Assembly (NCBI GenBank): GCA_027364875.1
Contig: DAHXON010000016.1
Location: forward strand, 1-45,995
DNA length: 45,995 bases
DNA from: Chloroflexota bacterium
Lineage (GTDB): Bacteria > Chloroflexota > Limnocylindria > Limnocylindrales > CSP1-4
Direction of reading: 5' to 3'
How positions within the stretch are numbered: the stretch's first letter is position 1; each line of letters begins with the position of its first letter. Under the pieces are notes generated by a model, which saw only the letters and a program-made list of their open reading frames with translations, was not told the DNA's origin and did no database searches. The position numbers were made by a program, and so were the translations under genes. This document shows, piece after piece, positions 33,450 to 42,787 of this stretch.

Positions 33450-34091
33450 CTAGCTCTGCGAAGCTTCCGCCGCTTCGGCCGGGGCTTCGGCAGCCGGGGC
33501 TTCCTCGGCCGGAGCCACTTCCTCGACCACGTGCGGCGCGGCAACCTTGGCCACGACCTCGTCCGGATCGGAAAGCAGCGCCACGCCGGCCGGCATCGGC
33601 AGGTCGCGCAGGTGGATCGCCGTTTCGAAGTCAACCAGCGAGTCGGTCGAGAACTCGATGGCCTCTGGCAGCTTCTCGGGCATGGCCCGAACCCGGACGT
33701 GGGTGATGTTGTGGAGCAGCGTGCCGCCGAGGCGTTCCACGGCGTACGACTCGCCGGAGCCCACGAGCGGCACTTCGACGGTCACTTCCTCGCCCGATCG
33801 GATCGCGAACAGATCCACGTGGAGGAGCTTGCGGGTCCGTGGATCCACCTGGATGCCGTGGACCAGGACGCGGTGCTTGTCCTTGGTGCCGAGCTGGAGC
33901 TCGAGGATGGTGTTCGAGTGCACCGTGCGCCGGATATGGTCGAACTCGTGCGCGTCGAGCGACACCGAGATCGAGGCCATGCCATGGCCGAACACGACCG
34001 CCGGAATCTGGCCGGCCTTGCGGAGATGGGCGACTTTCTTGCCGATCTCGGTCCGCGGGGATGCTTTGATCACTGTTGGCGTTGAACTCAC
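33450..34091 (-). CDS. rplY: 50S ribosomal protein L25/general stress protein Ctc
   Basis: The 213-residue product is the long (Ctc/TL5) form of ribosomal protein L25, which binds 5S rRNA. The N-terminal RNA-binding domain contains 'GKKVAHLRKAGQIPAVVFGHG' and 'HRVLVHGIQVDPRTRKLLHVDLFAI'. A C-terminal beta domain starts about residue 100 ('EVTVEVPLVGSGES') with 'LVDFETAIHLRDLPMPAGV'. It ends in an Ala/Glu-rich tail. The GTG start is preceded by AGGAGG at 34100-34105. The usual neighbour pth is absent; the gene is monocistronic. Confidence 0.95.
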   Translation of the reverse strand: MSSTPTVIKASPRTEIGKKVAHLRKAGQIPAVVFGHGMASISVSLDAHEFDHIRRTVHSNTILELQLGTKDKHRVLVHGIQVDPRTRKLLHVDLFAIRSGEEVTVEVPLVGSGESYAVERLGGTLLHNITHVRVRAMPEKLPEAIEFSTDSLVDFETAIHLRDLPMPAGVALLSDPDEVVAKVAAPHVVEEVAPAEEAPAAEAPAEAAEASQS

Positions 34092-34278
34092 GGGGCCGAC
34101 CTCCTGCGCATCGGCCCATATCCGGTCCGACCGCGAATGCGCGGGCCTCTGAACGCCGCGCTTGGGGCGAGCCTACCACGCCGGGCTCGGTCGCGGTCCG
34201 GCCCCACCCGCCGGCGGTACATCCGGCGGACCAGCGGCGATCCTGCGCGGGGGCGATGCAGAGCCACCGGCCGCGTCG

Positions 34279-34284
34279 TACCGT
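34279..34284 (+). promoter_or_regulatory. Leaderless -10 box of the sensor kinase gene
   Basis: TACCGT ends 6 nt before the ATG at 34291, matching the spacing seen at other leaderless starts in the window. Confidence 0.5.
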
Positions 34285-34290
34285 GCGAGC

Positions 34291-35703
34291 ATGCAACGAG
34301 CCATCGCCCTGCCGAAGATCCATTTCGGCCGGGTCAAGTGGAACCAGAATCTCGCCGACGCCATCGTGGGCGTGCTGCTGGCCGCCATCTCGGTGTACAC
34401 GGCCGCCTCGAACGGCCTCCGGGTCGACGCGCTCGGCTACGGCCTCCTGCTGGTCCAGACGCTCCCTGTGGTCGTCCGGCGACGCAATCCGATGCGCGTC
34501 CTGGTCGTGACCGGGCTTTCGATCACCCTCTACAGCGTGCTCGGCTACCCGGACGCGCTCGGCTGGACGGGCGTCTTCGTGGCCTTCTACACGGTAGCCG
34601 CAAACGAGCCCAGGCGACGGGCGGTGGGGGCCGCGCTGGTGACCGCGGCGGGTATTTTCGTGAGCCTGGTCGCCCTCGAGAGCTTCAACTCGCTGCCCAA
34701 CTGGCCTCAGAACATCACTTTGACTTACCTCTTCTTCGGCGTGGCCTGGCTGATCGGCGACAACCTGCGCGTCCGCCGGGCCTATACCAGGCAGCTCGAG
34801 GAGCGCGCGACCGAGCTGGAGAAGACGCGCGAAGACGAGGCCGTCCGCGCCGTGGCCGAGGAGCGGTCGCGGATCGCCCGCGAGCTGCACGACGTCGTCG
34901 CCCACTACGGCAGCGTCATGGTTGTCCAGAGTGCCGGGGCGCGGCGCATCATCGAGAAGGATCCGCGATCGGCGCAGGTGGCACTCGAAGCCGTAGAGGC
35001 CGCGGGCCGCACGGCTCTCGCGGAGATGCGGCGCATGCTCGAAGTCCTGCGCGCCGACGATCCGGGGATGGGCCCCCAACCGGGCCTCGACGAGCTCGAG
35101 ACCCTGATCAGCCACGTACGCGACGCCGGATTGCCGGTGGAGCTGCGGATCGAAGGAACGACCTGCTGCCTGCCCGCGGGCATGGATCTGGCCGCGTATC
35201 GGATCGTCCAGGAAGCCCTCACCAACACCGTGAAGCACGGTGGCAGGGCCCGGGCTTCGGTCACGGTCCGCTACCTGGCGGACACACTGGAGATCGAAGT
35301 GGTGGACGACGGCCGGGGCGCCGCCGCGCCGCTCATCTCGGGGACAGGCGGCGGCCACGGGCTCATCGGCATGCACGAGCGCGTGGCCCTGTTCGGCGGG
35401 ACGCTCCAGGCCGGGCCGGTTCTCACGGGCGGCTACAGGGTCTTCGCCCGGATGCCGATCGAGCCCGACGATTCGGCCCGAGCCCGCAACGAACGGGAGA
35501 CCTCTCTGGCGGCCCTCAAGGAGGCGGCGAGCCAGGAGGACGGCGAGCCGGTCGGCCGCCACTTCCAGCCGAAACCGGTCCGAAGAACGCCCATGCCGCA
35601 GACCGATTCGAGGCGTTCTCTACCGCCTCTCATCGTCCGTGTTATACCGCCACGACCACAGCAGGGCCGCCCGCGCGGCCGTCACGAACGAGGTGAGGAA
35701 TGA
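34291..35703 (+). CDS. NarL-type sensor histidine kinase (HisKA_3)
   Basis: This 470-residue membrane kinase has four or five N-terminal helices (about 20-160) without a large periplasmic domain, which suggests it senses membrane disturbance. A short coiled coil ('[21 protein letters not shown]') leads to the HisKA_3 dimerisation domain with phospho-acceptor His200 in '[22 protein letters not shown]'. The ATP domain shows '[12 protein letters not shown]' (N box) and '[11 protein letters not shown]' (G box). It ends with a basic, disordered tail of about 60 residues. I chose the ATG at 34291 on the basis of the leaderless box. Its stop overlaps the response regulator (ATGA). Confidence 0.93.
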   Translation: MQRAIALPKIHFGRVKWNQNLADAIVGVLLAAISVYTAASNGLRVDALGYGLLLVQTLPVVVRRRNPMRVLVVTGLSITLYSVLGYPDALGWTGVFVAFYTVAANEPRRRAVGAALVTAAGIFVSLVALESFNSLPNWPQNITLTYLFFGVAWLIGDNLRVRRAYTRQLEERATELEKTREDEAVRAVAEERSRIARELHDVVAHYGSVMVVQSAGARRIIEKDPRSAQVALEAVEAAGRTALAEMRRMLEVLRADDPGMGPQPGLDELETLISHVRDAGLPVELRIEGTTCCLPAGMDLAAYRIVQEALTNTVKHGGRARASVTVRYLADTLEIEVVDDGRGAAAPLISGTGGGHGLIGMHERVALFGGTLQAGPVLTGGYRVFARMPIEPDDSARARNERETSLAALKEAASQEDGEPVGRHFQPKPVRRTPMPQTDSRRSLPPLIVRVIPPRPQQGRPRGRHERGEE

Positions 35704-36356
35704 CGACGCGCGTGCTCCTTGTCGACGACCAGCCGCTCCTTCGGACGGGTTTCCGAATGATCCTGTCGGCCGAGGCGGATCTGCAGGTAGTTGGCGAAGC
35801 CAGCAACGGCAGCATGGCGATCGAGCTGGCCCGAAAGCTCAAGCCGGACGTGGTCCTGATGGACATCCGGATGCCGGGCATGGACGGGATCCAGGCCACG
35901 CGGGCGCTCGCCGGGCCGGGGGTCGAGGATCCGATCAAGGTCCTGATGCTCACGACCTTCGGGCTGGACGAGTACGTGGTCGAATCGCTGCGGGCGGGCG
36001 CGAGCGGCTTCCTGCTCAAGGACGCGCCGGCCGAGGACCTGGTCGAGGCGATCAGGATCATCGCCGCCGGCGAGGCGCTTCTGGCGCCCTCGGTCACGCG
36101 CCGCCTTCTCGACCGAGTGGCCAGCAAGCTGCCGCCCGCCCACGAAGACGCCATTCCCGCGCTGTCGGAGCTGACAGAGCGCGAGCTCGAGGTGTTGAAG
36201 CTGGTCGCGCGAGGCATGTCGAACGCGGAGATCGCCGAGAAGCTGGTCCTCTCCGAGACGACGGTCAAGACGCACGTCTCGCGCGTCCTGGCCAAGCTGG
36301 ACATTCGCGACCGCGTGCAGGCCGTGATCCTCGCCTACGAGACGGGGCTGGTCTAG
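35700..36356 (+). CDS. NarL/LuxR-type response regulator
   Basis: The 218-residue protein is the partner of the kinase. The receiver domain has the acidic pair in '[14 protein letters not shown]' and the phospho-acceptor Asp55 in '[13 protein letters not shown]', plus the conserved Thr in 'VLMLTTF' and Lys in 'GFLLKDAP'. The C-terminal LuxR HTH (about 155-213) reads '[43 protein letters not shown]'. It probably binds the palindrome at 36574-36591 and controls the transporter genes that follow. Confidence 0.96.
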   Translation: MTTRVLLVDDQPLLRTGFRMILSAEADLQVVGEASNGSMAIELARKLKPDVVLMDIRMPGMDGIQATRALAGPGVEDPIKVLMLTTFGLDEYVVESLRAGASGFLLKDAPAEDLVEAIRIIAAGEALLAPSVTRRLLDRVASKLPPAHEDAIPALSELTERELEVLKLVARGMSNAEIAEKLVLSETTVKTHVSRVLAKLDIRDRVQAVILAYETGLV

Positions 36357-36748
36357 ACCTAGCCGGCCGTCGCGGCGGGAATAGCCCGCGGCCGGGCACG
36401 TCCCGGCGCTCCTCGTCGGAATTGACCGACAGTCAACAACTCGGGCAATCCGTTGACCGGGAGTCGAGAGTCGCGCGAGTCGTGGCCGCGAGTCGCGATC
36501 CACCGCCGGCCCGCGCCCGGTCCGCTCGGCCGGGTGGCGCGCCTACTCCTCTCGACCCACTCCACATCCCCGCGTCATACCAAGGTATGACATGCCGTTC
36601 ACCCCTTGGGCCACCGGAAGTTCGCCATCCCGGACGACTGCCCGGAAGGCCGCTGCCCGTAACTTTCGGTACGACGAGGAAGCCAGGCGCTTCCTCACCC
36701 GAGCAGATCCAACAAACGAGCTGTCAAGCCCGCAAGGAGTGAACCCAG
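36357..36748. other. Regulatory intergenic region upstream of the MacB-like transporter
   Basis: The gap of about 390 bp holds the 18-bp palindrome at 36574-36591. Further right, GTAACTTTCGGTACGAC (36659-36675) could supply a -10 region for the transporter operon, and AAGGAG (36733-36738) is the ribosome site of the permease gene. I see no coding sequence. Confidence 0.55.
36574..36591. promoter_or_regulatory. Perfect 18-bp palindrome, likely response-regulator operator
   Basis: GTCATACC-AA-GGTATGAC is a perfect inverted repeat with 8-bp arms. It lies between the response regulator gene and the transporter genes, about 160 bp before the permease start. LuxR-type regulators bind such short-spaced inverted repeats as dimers. 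Binding by the adjacent regulator is an inference. Confidence 0.7.
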
Positions 36749-37915
36749 ATGCGACTACTGCGAGACCTCGGTCGCCGCAAGCTCAGGTCTTTCCTGACCA
36801 TAACCGGCATCGCCATCGGCATCATGGCCCTGGTCGTGTTCGGCTCGATGGCCAACAAGATGAACGCCCTGATCAACGGCGGCAGCAAGTACTACGCCGA
36901 CAAGGACGTCGTCAGCATCGGATCGATGTTCAGCGGCAACTTCCAGCCGCTCTCCCTCAGCGACGTCGAGAAGATCAAGCTCGTCGACGGCGTGGCGGTG
37001 GCGACTCCGGCCATCGACATGCTGCTGGACGACAGCACCACGGCCACGATGGGCACTCCGGAAATGATCTCGGGCTCAATCGCCGGCGGCGACCAGGGCC
37101 TGGAGAACTTCAAGGTCTATGCCGCGTCCGGGCGGTTGCTCACGAAGGATGACACGGGCAACCAGGTTGTCCTCGGGTCCGATCTCGCCCGCAAGATGAA
37201 CGCCAGTGTCGGCTCGACCGTCACCCTCCGCAGCACCCAGTTCCAGGTCGTCGGGATCCTCGAGCCCACGCTCACGGCGCCGGACAAGTCCGCCATGGTC
37301 CCGCTCGGGGCGGCGCAGCAGCTCTTCCTCAAGACCCTGCCGCCGATGCTCCAGAACGCCGTCAACGTCAATGAGCTCGCGACCAGCATCATCGTCTACC
37401 CCAACAAGGGCGTGAGCCCCGAGACTCTCAAGACCCGCCTGGAAGCGGCCCTCGGCAAGTCCTACACCGTCATGGACGGCAAGGACTTCGACGCGATGCT
37501 CGGCAGCATCAGCACCATCTTCAGCCTGGTCCTGACCGGCGTCGCGATGCTGAGCCTGCTCGTCGGCGGCCTGTCCACGATCAACACGATGGCGATGTCG
37601 GTCGCCGAGCGAACCCGCGAAATCGGCATCAAGCGAGCGATCGGCGCCTCACGCTGGCGCATTCGCCGCGAGGTGGTCCTGGAGTCGGCGGCCATCGGCC
37701 TCATGGCCGGACTCATCGGACTCGCTATCGGGGCCGTGATGACCACCGTCTTCAACGACCTGGGCCGCCCGTCGGGGAACGTTCTCTTCGATCTGACCCT
37801 CGGAACGGCACTCACCGCAGTCGTCTTCGCCACCGGCCTCGGCGCGGTCGCGGGCTTCGTCCCGGCCTGGCACGCCTCCCGGCTCGATCCGGTGACCGCC
37901 CTGCGGTACGAGTGA
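36749..37915 (+). CDS. MacB/FtsX-like ABC transporter permease
   Basis: The 388-residue protein has the MacB-type fold: one N-terminal helix ('LRSFLTITGIAIGIMALVVFGSM'), a large extracytoplasmic domain (about 40-245), and three C-terminal helices in the FtsX domain ('IFSLVLTGVAMLSLLVGGLSTINTM', 'ESAAIGLMAGLIGLAIGAVM', 'ALTAVVFATGLGAVAGFVPA'). The conserved 'VAERTREIGIKRAIGASRWRIRREVVLES' coupling loop is present and the chain ends with the typical 'ASRLDPVTALRYE'. It works with the ATPase 72 bp downstream, and probably exports peptides or lipophilic toxins, or transmits mechanical force. Confidence 0.94.
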   Translation: MRLLRDLGRRKLRSFLTITGIAIGIMALVVFGSMANKMNALINGGSKYYADKDVVSIGSMFSGNFQPLSLSDVEKIKLVDGVAVATPAIDMLLDDSTTATMGTPEMISGSIAGGDQGLENFKVYAASGRLLTKDDTGNQVVLGSDLARKMNASVGSTVTLRSTQFQVVGILEPTLTAPDKSAMVPLGAAQQLFLKTLPPMLQNAVNVNELATSIIVYPNKGVSPETLKTRLEAALGKSYTVMDGKDFDAMLGSISTIFSLVLTGVAMLSLLVGGLSTINTMAMSVAERTREIGIKRAIGASRWRIRREVVLESAAIGLMAGLIGLAIGAVMTTVFNDLGRPSGNVLFDLTLGTALTAVVFATGLGAVAGFVPAWHASRLDPVTALRYE

Positions 37916-37946
37916 CGAGCGGTACGGGCAACCACTGACACAACCC

Positions 37947-37968
37947 GCGGGCCGCTGCGGCGGCCCGC
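37947..37968 (+). other. Intercistronic hairpin between permease and ATPase genes
   Basis: GCGGGCCGC (37947-37955) and GCGGCCCGC (37960-37968) form a perfect 9-bp stem with loop TGCG. It sits in the 72-bp gap between the two subunit genes. There is no U-tract, so it may tune the ratio of the two products rather than end transcription. Confidence 0.6.
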
Positions 37969-37987
37969 CCACTCAGGAGACACACCG

Positions 37988-38734
37988 ATGGAAATCCTCG
38001 AAGGACGAAACCTCCGCAAGACCTACAAGCTCTCTCGCAAGAACACGGTGGAGGCCCTCAAGGGCGTCGAGATCTCGATCGGCCAGGGCGAGATGGTCGC
38101 GATCATGGGCCCCTCGGGTTCCGGCAAGAGCACGCTGATGCACATCCTCGGCCTGCTTCACGCCCCGGATCCGAACCACGGACCCGCCCCGGAGCTCTTC
38201 CTCGCCGGCCAGAACGTGGCAGCCCTCTCCGACAACGACCGAACCAAGCTTCGGGCCCGCCGGATGGGCTTCGTCTTCCAGGACTTCAACCTGGTCCCCA
38301 CGCTGACCGCCATCGAGAACGTGCTCCTCGCCTGCGACTACGCCGGCATCAAGGGCGGCGCGGCCAAGACCGCCGCTCTCGAAGCTCTCGGCCTCGTGGG
38401 CCTGGCGGATCGCGCCAACCACAAGCCGAGCGAGCTGTCGGGCGGCGAGCAGCAGCGCGTCGCCATCGCCCGGGCTCTCGTCAACAAGCCCGAGATCATC
38501 CTGGCCGACGAGCCGACGGGCAACCTCGACTCCGAGCGCAGCGCCGAGGTCCTCGCGCTGCTCCGCCAGTTCAACCGGGAGCACGGCCAGACGATCGTGC
38601 TCGTCACTCACGACTCCGAAGTGGGCGAGGCCTGCGACCGAATCATCCGGATGCGTGACGGGCGCATCCGCGACCACGGGTTGCAGGCCTCCGCCCGCGC
38701 ACTCGGTGGCCAGCCGGTCGCCGCGAGCGCCTAG
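37988..38734 (+). CDS. MacB/LolD-type ABC transporter ATPase
   Basis: The 248-residue protein is the ATPase partner of the preceding FtsX-like permease. Walker A is 'GPSGSGKST' (41-49), the Q-loop '[18 protein letters not shown]', the signature '[15 protein letters not shown]' (150-164), Walker B 'IILADEP' (170-176) with 'TGNLDSE', and the switch 'VLVTHD'. These are diagnostic for the LolD/MacB subfamily. AGGAGA precedes the ATG. It is followed by the MMPL transporter after about 200 bp, probably in one regulon. Confidence 0.95.
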   Translation: MEILEGRNLRKTYKLSRKNTVEALKGVEISIGQGEMVAIMGPSGSGKSTLMHILGLLHAPDPNHGPAPELFLAGQNVAALSDNDRTKLRARRMGFVFQDFNLVPTLTAIENVLLACDYAGIKGGAAKTAALEALGLVGLADRANHKPSELSGGEQQRVAIARALVNKPEIILADEPTGNLDSERSAEVLALLRQFNREHGQTIVLVTHDSEVGEACDRIIRMRDGRIRDHGLQASARALGGQPVAASA

Positions 38735-38930
38735 CGCAGCCGCGAGCCCCGGACGCTACTGCCTGGCGTCCGGGGCCGCACTGCGAGATCAACCGCCGTC
38801 TGGGAAGACGGCACCGTCACGAGAACGATCACCCGGCTGCCGGCGGCACGAATCCGACGGTCCAGCCGCGGCATGCCAGAGCGAACCACGAACGACGCGC
38901 CGCCCGGCGGCATGGAGGAGGAAAGCAACG

Positions 38931-41399
38931 ATGGAACGGGAGATCGGCAACGGGGACCTGATCCCCGCCCGCGAGCCCTGGACGGTCAGGGTCGCGGTCT
39001 GGAGCGCAAGGCACCGCTGGCCGGTCTTCGCGGCCTGGTTCGTGCTCGTTTTCGGCCTCATGTTCGGCGCCTCGGCGCTGGGCGGCCAGAACACCCAATC
39101 GATCATGGAACAGGGCAAGTCGATCGGCGAGTCGGACGCCGGCTGGAACGCCTACGACGACGCCAACGCCTCTGCCAAGAGCCAGGTCACGACCGAGTGG
39201 TTCTACCTGCTCGTGTCGAACTTCGGCGGCAAGCTCGACACGCCGGCCAACCGCGCCGCGATTGCCGACATGACGGCCAGGCTGCAGGCGCTGACGGTCG
39301 ACTACGAGGGCAAGACCGTACCGGTCTTCTACACGACCCCCGGCAGCCAGCTGCCCCCGGTCGTGGATCCGTACGCGCTCGCCCAGGCCGCGCCCGATCA
39401 GGCTCCCGGCGTGCTCTCCGAGGACGGCACGACGGCGATCATCACGGCCCACGTGGCCGGCAACGACGCCGAGGCCACGGCCAAGGCCGCCGCGATCAAG
39501 CCCCTCGCCGAAGAGTTCCGAAAGACCTACCCCAGCCTCACCCTGTACGCCTTCAACAACCGCCTCATCAACGAGGACTTCGGCAACTACGTCAACAACA
39601 GCCTCGACGCGCTGTTGCTGCCCACGCTTCTCGTCACGTTCCTGATCCTTCTGATCGCCTCCCGGTCGCTGGTGGCCGCCCTGGTGCCGCTCGTCCTGGC
39701 CATGACGGCCATCATGGGCGCGATGGGCCTGGTCGGCATCTACAGCCAGAAGGTGGCGCCGGTCAGCCAGTACGTTAGCCATATCGTGGTCCTCATCCGT
39801 CTGGCCGTCGCCGTCGACTACTCGCTCTTCATCATCTCCCGCTTCCGGACCGAAAGGGGCCGGGGGAACGTCAGCTTCTTCGGCATGCTCACCGGTCTCG
39901 GCAAGGGTTGGCAGAGCATGCGGGCCGGTCTGCGCGCCCAGGAGAACGAGGGTCGCAGCAAGTTCGGCGCCATCGAAGTGGCCAGCTCAACGGCCGGCCG
40001 AGCCGTCTTCTTCTCCGGCCTCGCGGTCATGATCTCCCTGGGCGGCCTGCTCCTGATCGACGACGACGTCTTCAAGTCGATCGCCATCGGCTGCATCGCG
40101 GTGGTTCTCATCTCCGTGGCCGGCAGCCTGACCTTCCTGCCCGCGACCCTCTCGATCCTCGACCGCTGGGTCGTCCGCTTCGGCATCCCGTTCCTCGCCC
40201 GCGACCGCGGCGAAGGCCGGGGCATCTGGGGCACGATCGTCCGCGTAGCCACCAACAAGCCGGTCATCGCCGCCGGCGCCGCGGCCGTGGTCCTGCTCTC
40301 CGTGGCCTTCCCGGTCACCAAGCTGCAGCTCGGCTCCACGACGAGCGACGTCTCCACGCTGCCTCACAGCGTCGAAGGCGTTCGAGCCTGGGATCTCATC
40401 ACCCAGAAATGGCCGGAGGGGCGCGAGCTGAAGGTCGAGGTGATCGTCACCGACGCCAAGGCTCCCGCCACGGCCGCAGCCATCGAGAAGTTCGCCGCAG
40501 ACGTCAAGTCGGGCAGGATCGCCGGGCTCAACCCCGCGTCGATGGCGATCGACACCTCGTCGGACGGCACGGTCGTCGACGTCAGCGCCTCGATCGCCGG
40601 CGGCCCGAACGACCTGACGAACTGGAGCATGATCCGGGACCTGCGCTCGACGGTCGCTCCGAGCTACTTCGGGTCGCTCGCCAACACGAAGGCCTACGTT
40701 TCCGGCAACGCCGCCTACACGATGGACTACTCCAACTGGTACGGCGGGCAGATGCCCCTGGTCATCTTCTTCGTCCTGGGCATGAGCTTCCTGCTGCTGC
40801 TCGTGGCCTTCCACTCGATCGTCATTCCGCTCAAGGCCATCCTGCTCAACCTGCTCTCCGCAGGGGCGGCGTTCGGTGTCCTGGTGCTCCTCTTCCAGGA
40901 AGGCTGGCTCTCGGAGTACACGGGGATCCGCCCGAACGTCGTCGAGGCCTGGGCGCCGGCCATGATCTTCACGATCCTGTTCGGCCTCTCGATGGACTAC
41001 CACGTCTTCATCCTGACCCGAGTCAAGGAAGCTCGAGACCGCGGTCTCGAGTCCACCGACGCGGTGGTCAAGGGGATCACGATCACCGCGGGCACTGTCA
41101 CCAGCGCGGCCGCGATCATGGTCTGCGTCTTTGCCGCCTTCTTCAGCATCCAGCTCGCGATCATGCAGGAACTGGGCATCGGCCTGGCCGTGGCCATCCT
41201 CTTCGACGCGACGCTGGTCCGGTCGCTCCTCCTGCCCTCGCTGATGAAGCTCCTGGGCGAATGGAACTGGTGGATGCCGAGCTTCCTGCGCTGGATCCCT
41301 CGAATCACCATCGAGGGCGAGCCGGAGCACGTCCTTGGAGCGGGTCCCGTCGCTCGGGTTCGCGCCAAGGACAAGGACCTCGGGACCGCCGGCGCGTAA
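38931..41399 (+). CDS. MMPL/RND-family membrane transporter
   Basis: This 822-residue transporter has the two-fold RND layout of the MMPL group: helix 1 ('WPVFAAWFVLVFGLMFGASALGG'), a large outer domain, five helices, then helix 7 near 'PVIAAGAAAVVLLSVAFPVTKL', a second outer domain and five more helices. The Asp-Tyr pairs used for proton relay are present in both halves, 'AVAVDYSLFIISRFRTE' and 'GLSMDYHVFILTRVKEA'. A cytoplasmic insert lies between the halves near 'GLRAQENEGRSKFG'. GGAGGAGG precedes the ATG at 38931; the frame is open further upstream but lacks signals. It may export lipids or hydrophobic toxins. Confidence 0.93.
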   Translation: MEREIGNGDLIPAREPWTVRVAVWSARHRWPVFAAWFVLVFGLMFGASALGGQNTQSIMEQGKSIGESDAGWNAYDDANASAKSQVTTEWFYLLVSNFGGKLDTPANRAAIADMTARLQALTVDYEGKTVPVFYTTPGSQLPPVVDPYALAQAAPDQAPGVLSEDGTTAIITAHVAGNDAEATAKAAAIKPLAEEFRKTYPSLTLYAFNNRLINEDFGNYVNNSLDALLLPTLLVTFLILLIASRSLVAALVPLVLAMTAIMGAMGLVGIYSQKVAPVSQYVSHIVVLIRLAVAVDYSLFIISRFRTERGRGNVSFFGMLTGLGKGWQSMRAGLRAQENEGRSKFGAIEVASSTAGRAVFFSGLAVMISLGGLLLIDDDVFKSIAIGCIAVVLISVAGSLTFLPATLSILDRWVVRFGIPFLARDRGEGRGIWGTIVRVATNKPVIAAGAAAVVLLSVAFPVTKLQLGSTTSDVSTLPHSVEGVRAWDLITQKWPEGRELKVEVIVTDAKAPATAAAIEKFAADVKSGRIAGLNPASMAIDTSSDGTVVDVSASIAGGPNDLTNWSMIRDLRSTVAPSYFGSLANTKAYVSGNAAYTMDYSNWYGGQMPLVIFFVLGMSFLLLLVAFHSIVIPLKAILLNLLSAGAAFGVLVLLFQEGWLSEYTGIRPNVVEAWAPAMIFTILFGLSMDYHVFILTRVKEARDRGLESTDAVVKGITITAGTVTSAAAIMVCVFAAFFSIQLAIMQELGIGLAVAILFDATLVRSLLLPSLMKLLGEWNWWMPSFLRWIPRITIEGEPEHVLGAGPVARVRAKDKDLGTAGA

Positions 41400-41541
41400 G
41401 CCCCACCACTCAGCGAGCCGTACCGGCGAGGCGAGATCGAGGCGGAGCCGAGGAGGCGACGCGAGCGCACTCGACGTGCGTGAGCTGAGCCCCCGGAGGC
41501 TCCAACGAAGAGATCGCCCGCCCGGACGGCGAGCGTAAACA

Positions 41542-41576
41542 CGCGGCGGCGCCTGCCTCCTCGGCGCCGCCGCGTT
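41542..41576 (+). terminator. Strong hairpin downstream of the MMPL gene
   Basis: CGCGGCGGCGCC (41542-41553) and GGCGCCGCCGCG (41563-41574) form a perfect 12-bp stem with a 9-nt loop, followed by TTCGACTTT. It is about 140 bp after the MMPL stop and probably ends the efflux operon. The rest of the 384-bp gap to 41783 shows no coding sequence or clear promoter. Confidence 0.7.
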
Positions 41577-41783
41577 CGACTTTCCGGCCACAGAAGCCGG
41601 GGAGATTGGCGGTCGACAATTTCGACGCCTATCATTTCGCCGGGCAACGCGGGGGGGTCCGGGGACATGAGGAGCAGGCCCACCCGACCGGTATCCCGTC
41701 CCGGTCTCCCGCGCAGCCCGGAGATCCTCCTGGGGCGCCCGCTTCCCCCTCGGCTGGCGCCCCGCCTCGTCTGCGGAGGCCTG

Positions 41784-42752
41784 ATGCCAGCACGGAGCAA
41801 CGAAACGGAACCGGATTTCCCCGGAACCTCCGCCAGCCACGTCTGGCTGAACGGCCGCCTGCTACCCGCCGACGAGCCGCATCTGTCCGTCTACGACCGG
41901 GGCTTCCAGCTCGGCGACGGCGTGTTCGAGGCGCTGCGAGCAAAAAGGGGCGTCGCGATCGAGCTCGAGGGCCATCTCGCCCGACTCCACGCCAGCCTCC
42001 AGGCACTCGAGTTCGAGCTGCCGTTCGACGACGCCACGTTTTCCGACGGCATCTCCGAGCTTCTCGTTGCCGAGGGCTGGGATGGCGTCGAACCGCCCGG
42101 CGACGCGGTCATCCGGATCACCGTCAGCCGCGGCTTCGACCCGACCAGGTCGGTACCGCCGCACCCGGGCGGCACCGCCTCGGTCGCCATCCAGGCCTGG
42201 CCCTTCACCCCGCCGCCGATCCGGGCGATCGAGGAGGGCGAGTGCTTCATCACCAGCTGCATCCGCCGCGACGCCGGCTCGCCCGTGTTCGGGATCAAGT
42301 CCACGTCGAGGGTCGAGCTGGTCTACGCCCGCCTGGAAGCCGCTCGCGCGGGAGCGGACGACGCCTTGTTCCTGACCACCGACAGCCGCATGGCCGAGGC
42401 CACGACGTCGAACCTGCTCCTGATCCGGGGCGACGAATGCCTCACGCCCGCTCTGGGCACGGGACAGCTCGCGGGCACTACTCGCGCCTGGCTGGTGGCA
42501 CATGGCGACGCCGTGGGCCTGCGCATGATCGAAGCCGACTTACCGCTGGAGGCGGCCTTCCGGGCCGACGAGATGGCCCTCTGCTCGAGCATCGCAGGCG
42601 TCGTCCCGATCGTTTCGCTCGACGGCCGGCCGATAGGCGATGGAAAGCCCGGTCCGCGAACCATCGCCATGCGGCGGGCGCGCGAGGAATGGATCGACAG
42701 GCTGTCCGTCGAAGGATCGAGCGCGAGAATCGAGTCCGGAACGGCCGGCTGA
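41784..42752 (+). CDS. Class IV PLP aminotransferase (BCAT/ADC-lyase-like)
   Basis: The 322-residue protein belongs to fold-type IV PLP enzymes: branched-chain aminotransferase, D-amino-acid transaminase or aminodeoxychorismate lyase. Evidence is 'HVWLNGRLLPADEPHLSVYDRGFQLGDGVFEALRA', the PLP Lys172 in 'VFGIKSTSRVEL', 'AEATTSNLLLIRGDECLTPAL' and 'GTTRAWLV'. Length and first motif fit BCAT or ADC lyase; which one is not clear. I chose the ATG at 41784 with CGGAGG just upstream. It is followed by an unrelated gene with its own leaderless promoter. Confidence 0.9.
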   Translation: MPARSNETEPDFPGTSASHVWLNGRLLPADEPHLSVYDRGFQLGDGVFEALRAKRGVAIELEGHLARLHASLQALEFELPFDDATFSDGISELLVAEGWDGVEPPGDAVIRITVSRGFDPTRSVPPHPGGTASVAIQAWPFTPPPIRAIEEGECFITSCIRRDAGSPVFGIKSTSRVELVYARLEAARAGADDALFLTTDSRMAEATTSNLLLIRGDECLTPALGTGQLAGTTRAWLVAHGDAVGLRMIEADLPLEAAFRADEMALCSSIAGVVPIVSLDGRPIGDGKPGPRTIAMRRAREEWIDRLSVEGSSARIESGTAG

Positions 42753-42775
42753 CAGCGACGCCGCGCGGCTCCCGC

Positions 42776-42787
42776 TATGCTCACGCC
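42776..42787 (+). promoter_or_regulatory. Leaderless -10 box before the hypothetical gene
   Basis: TATGCT (42776-42781) ends 6 nt before the GTG at 42788, giving the same TANNNT-6-start layout as at other genes here. Confidence 0.5.

Noticed and set aside
33631-35562. Minus-strand frame of 643 codons opposite the kinase gene
   Set aside because: Antisense to the conserved kinase and L25 regions, with no recognisable domain.
39987-41840. Minus-strand frame of 617 codons opposite the MMPL gene
   Set aside because: It lies antisense to a well-conserved transporter and reads as low-complexity 'DHDRE...' sequence typical of antisense GC-rich DNA.
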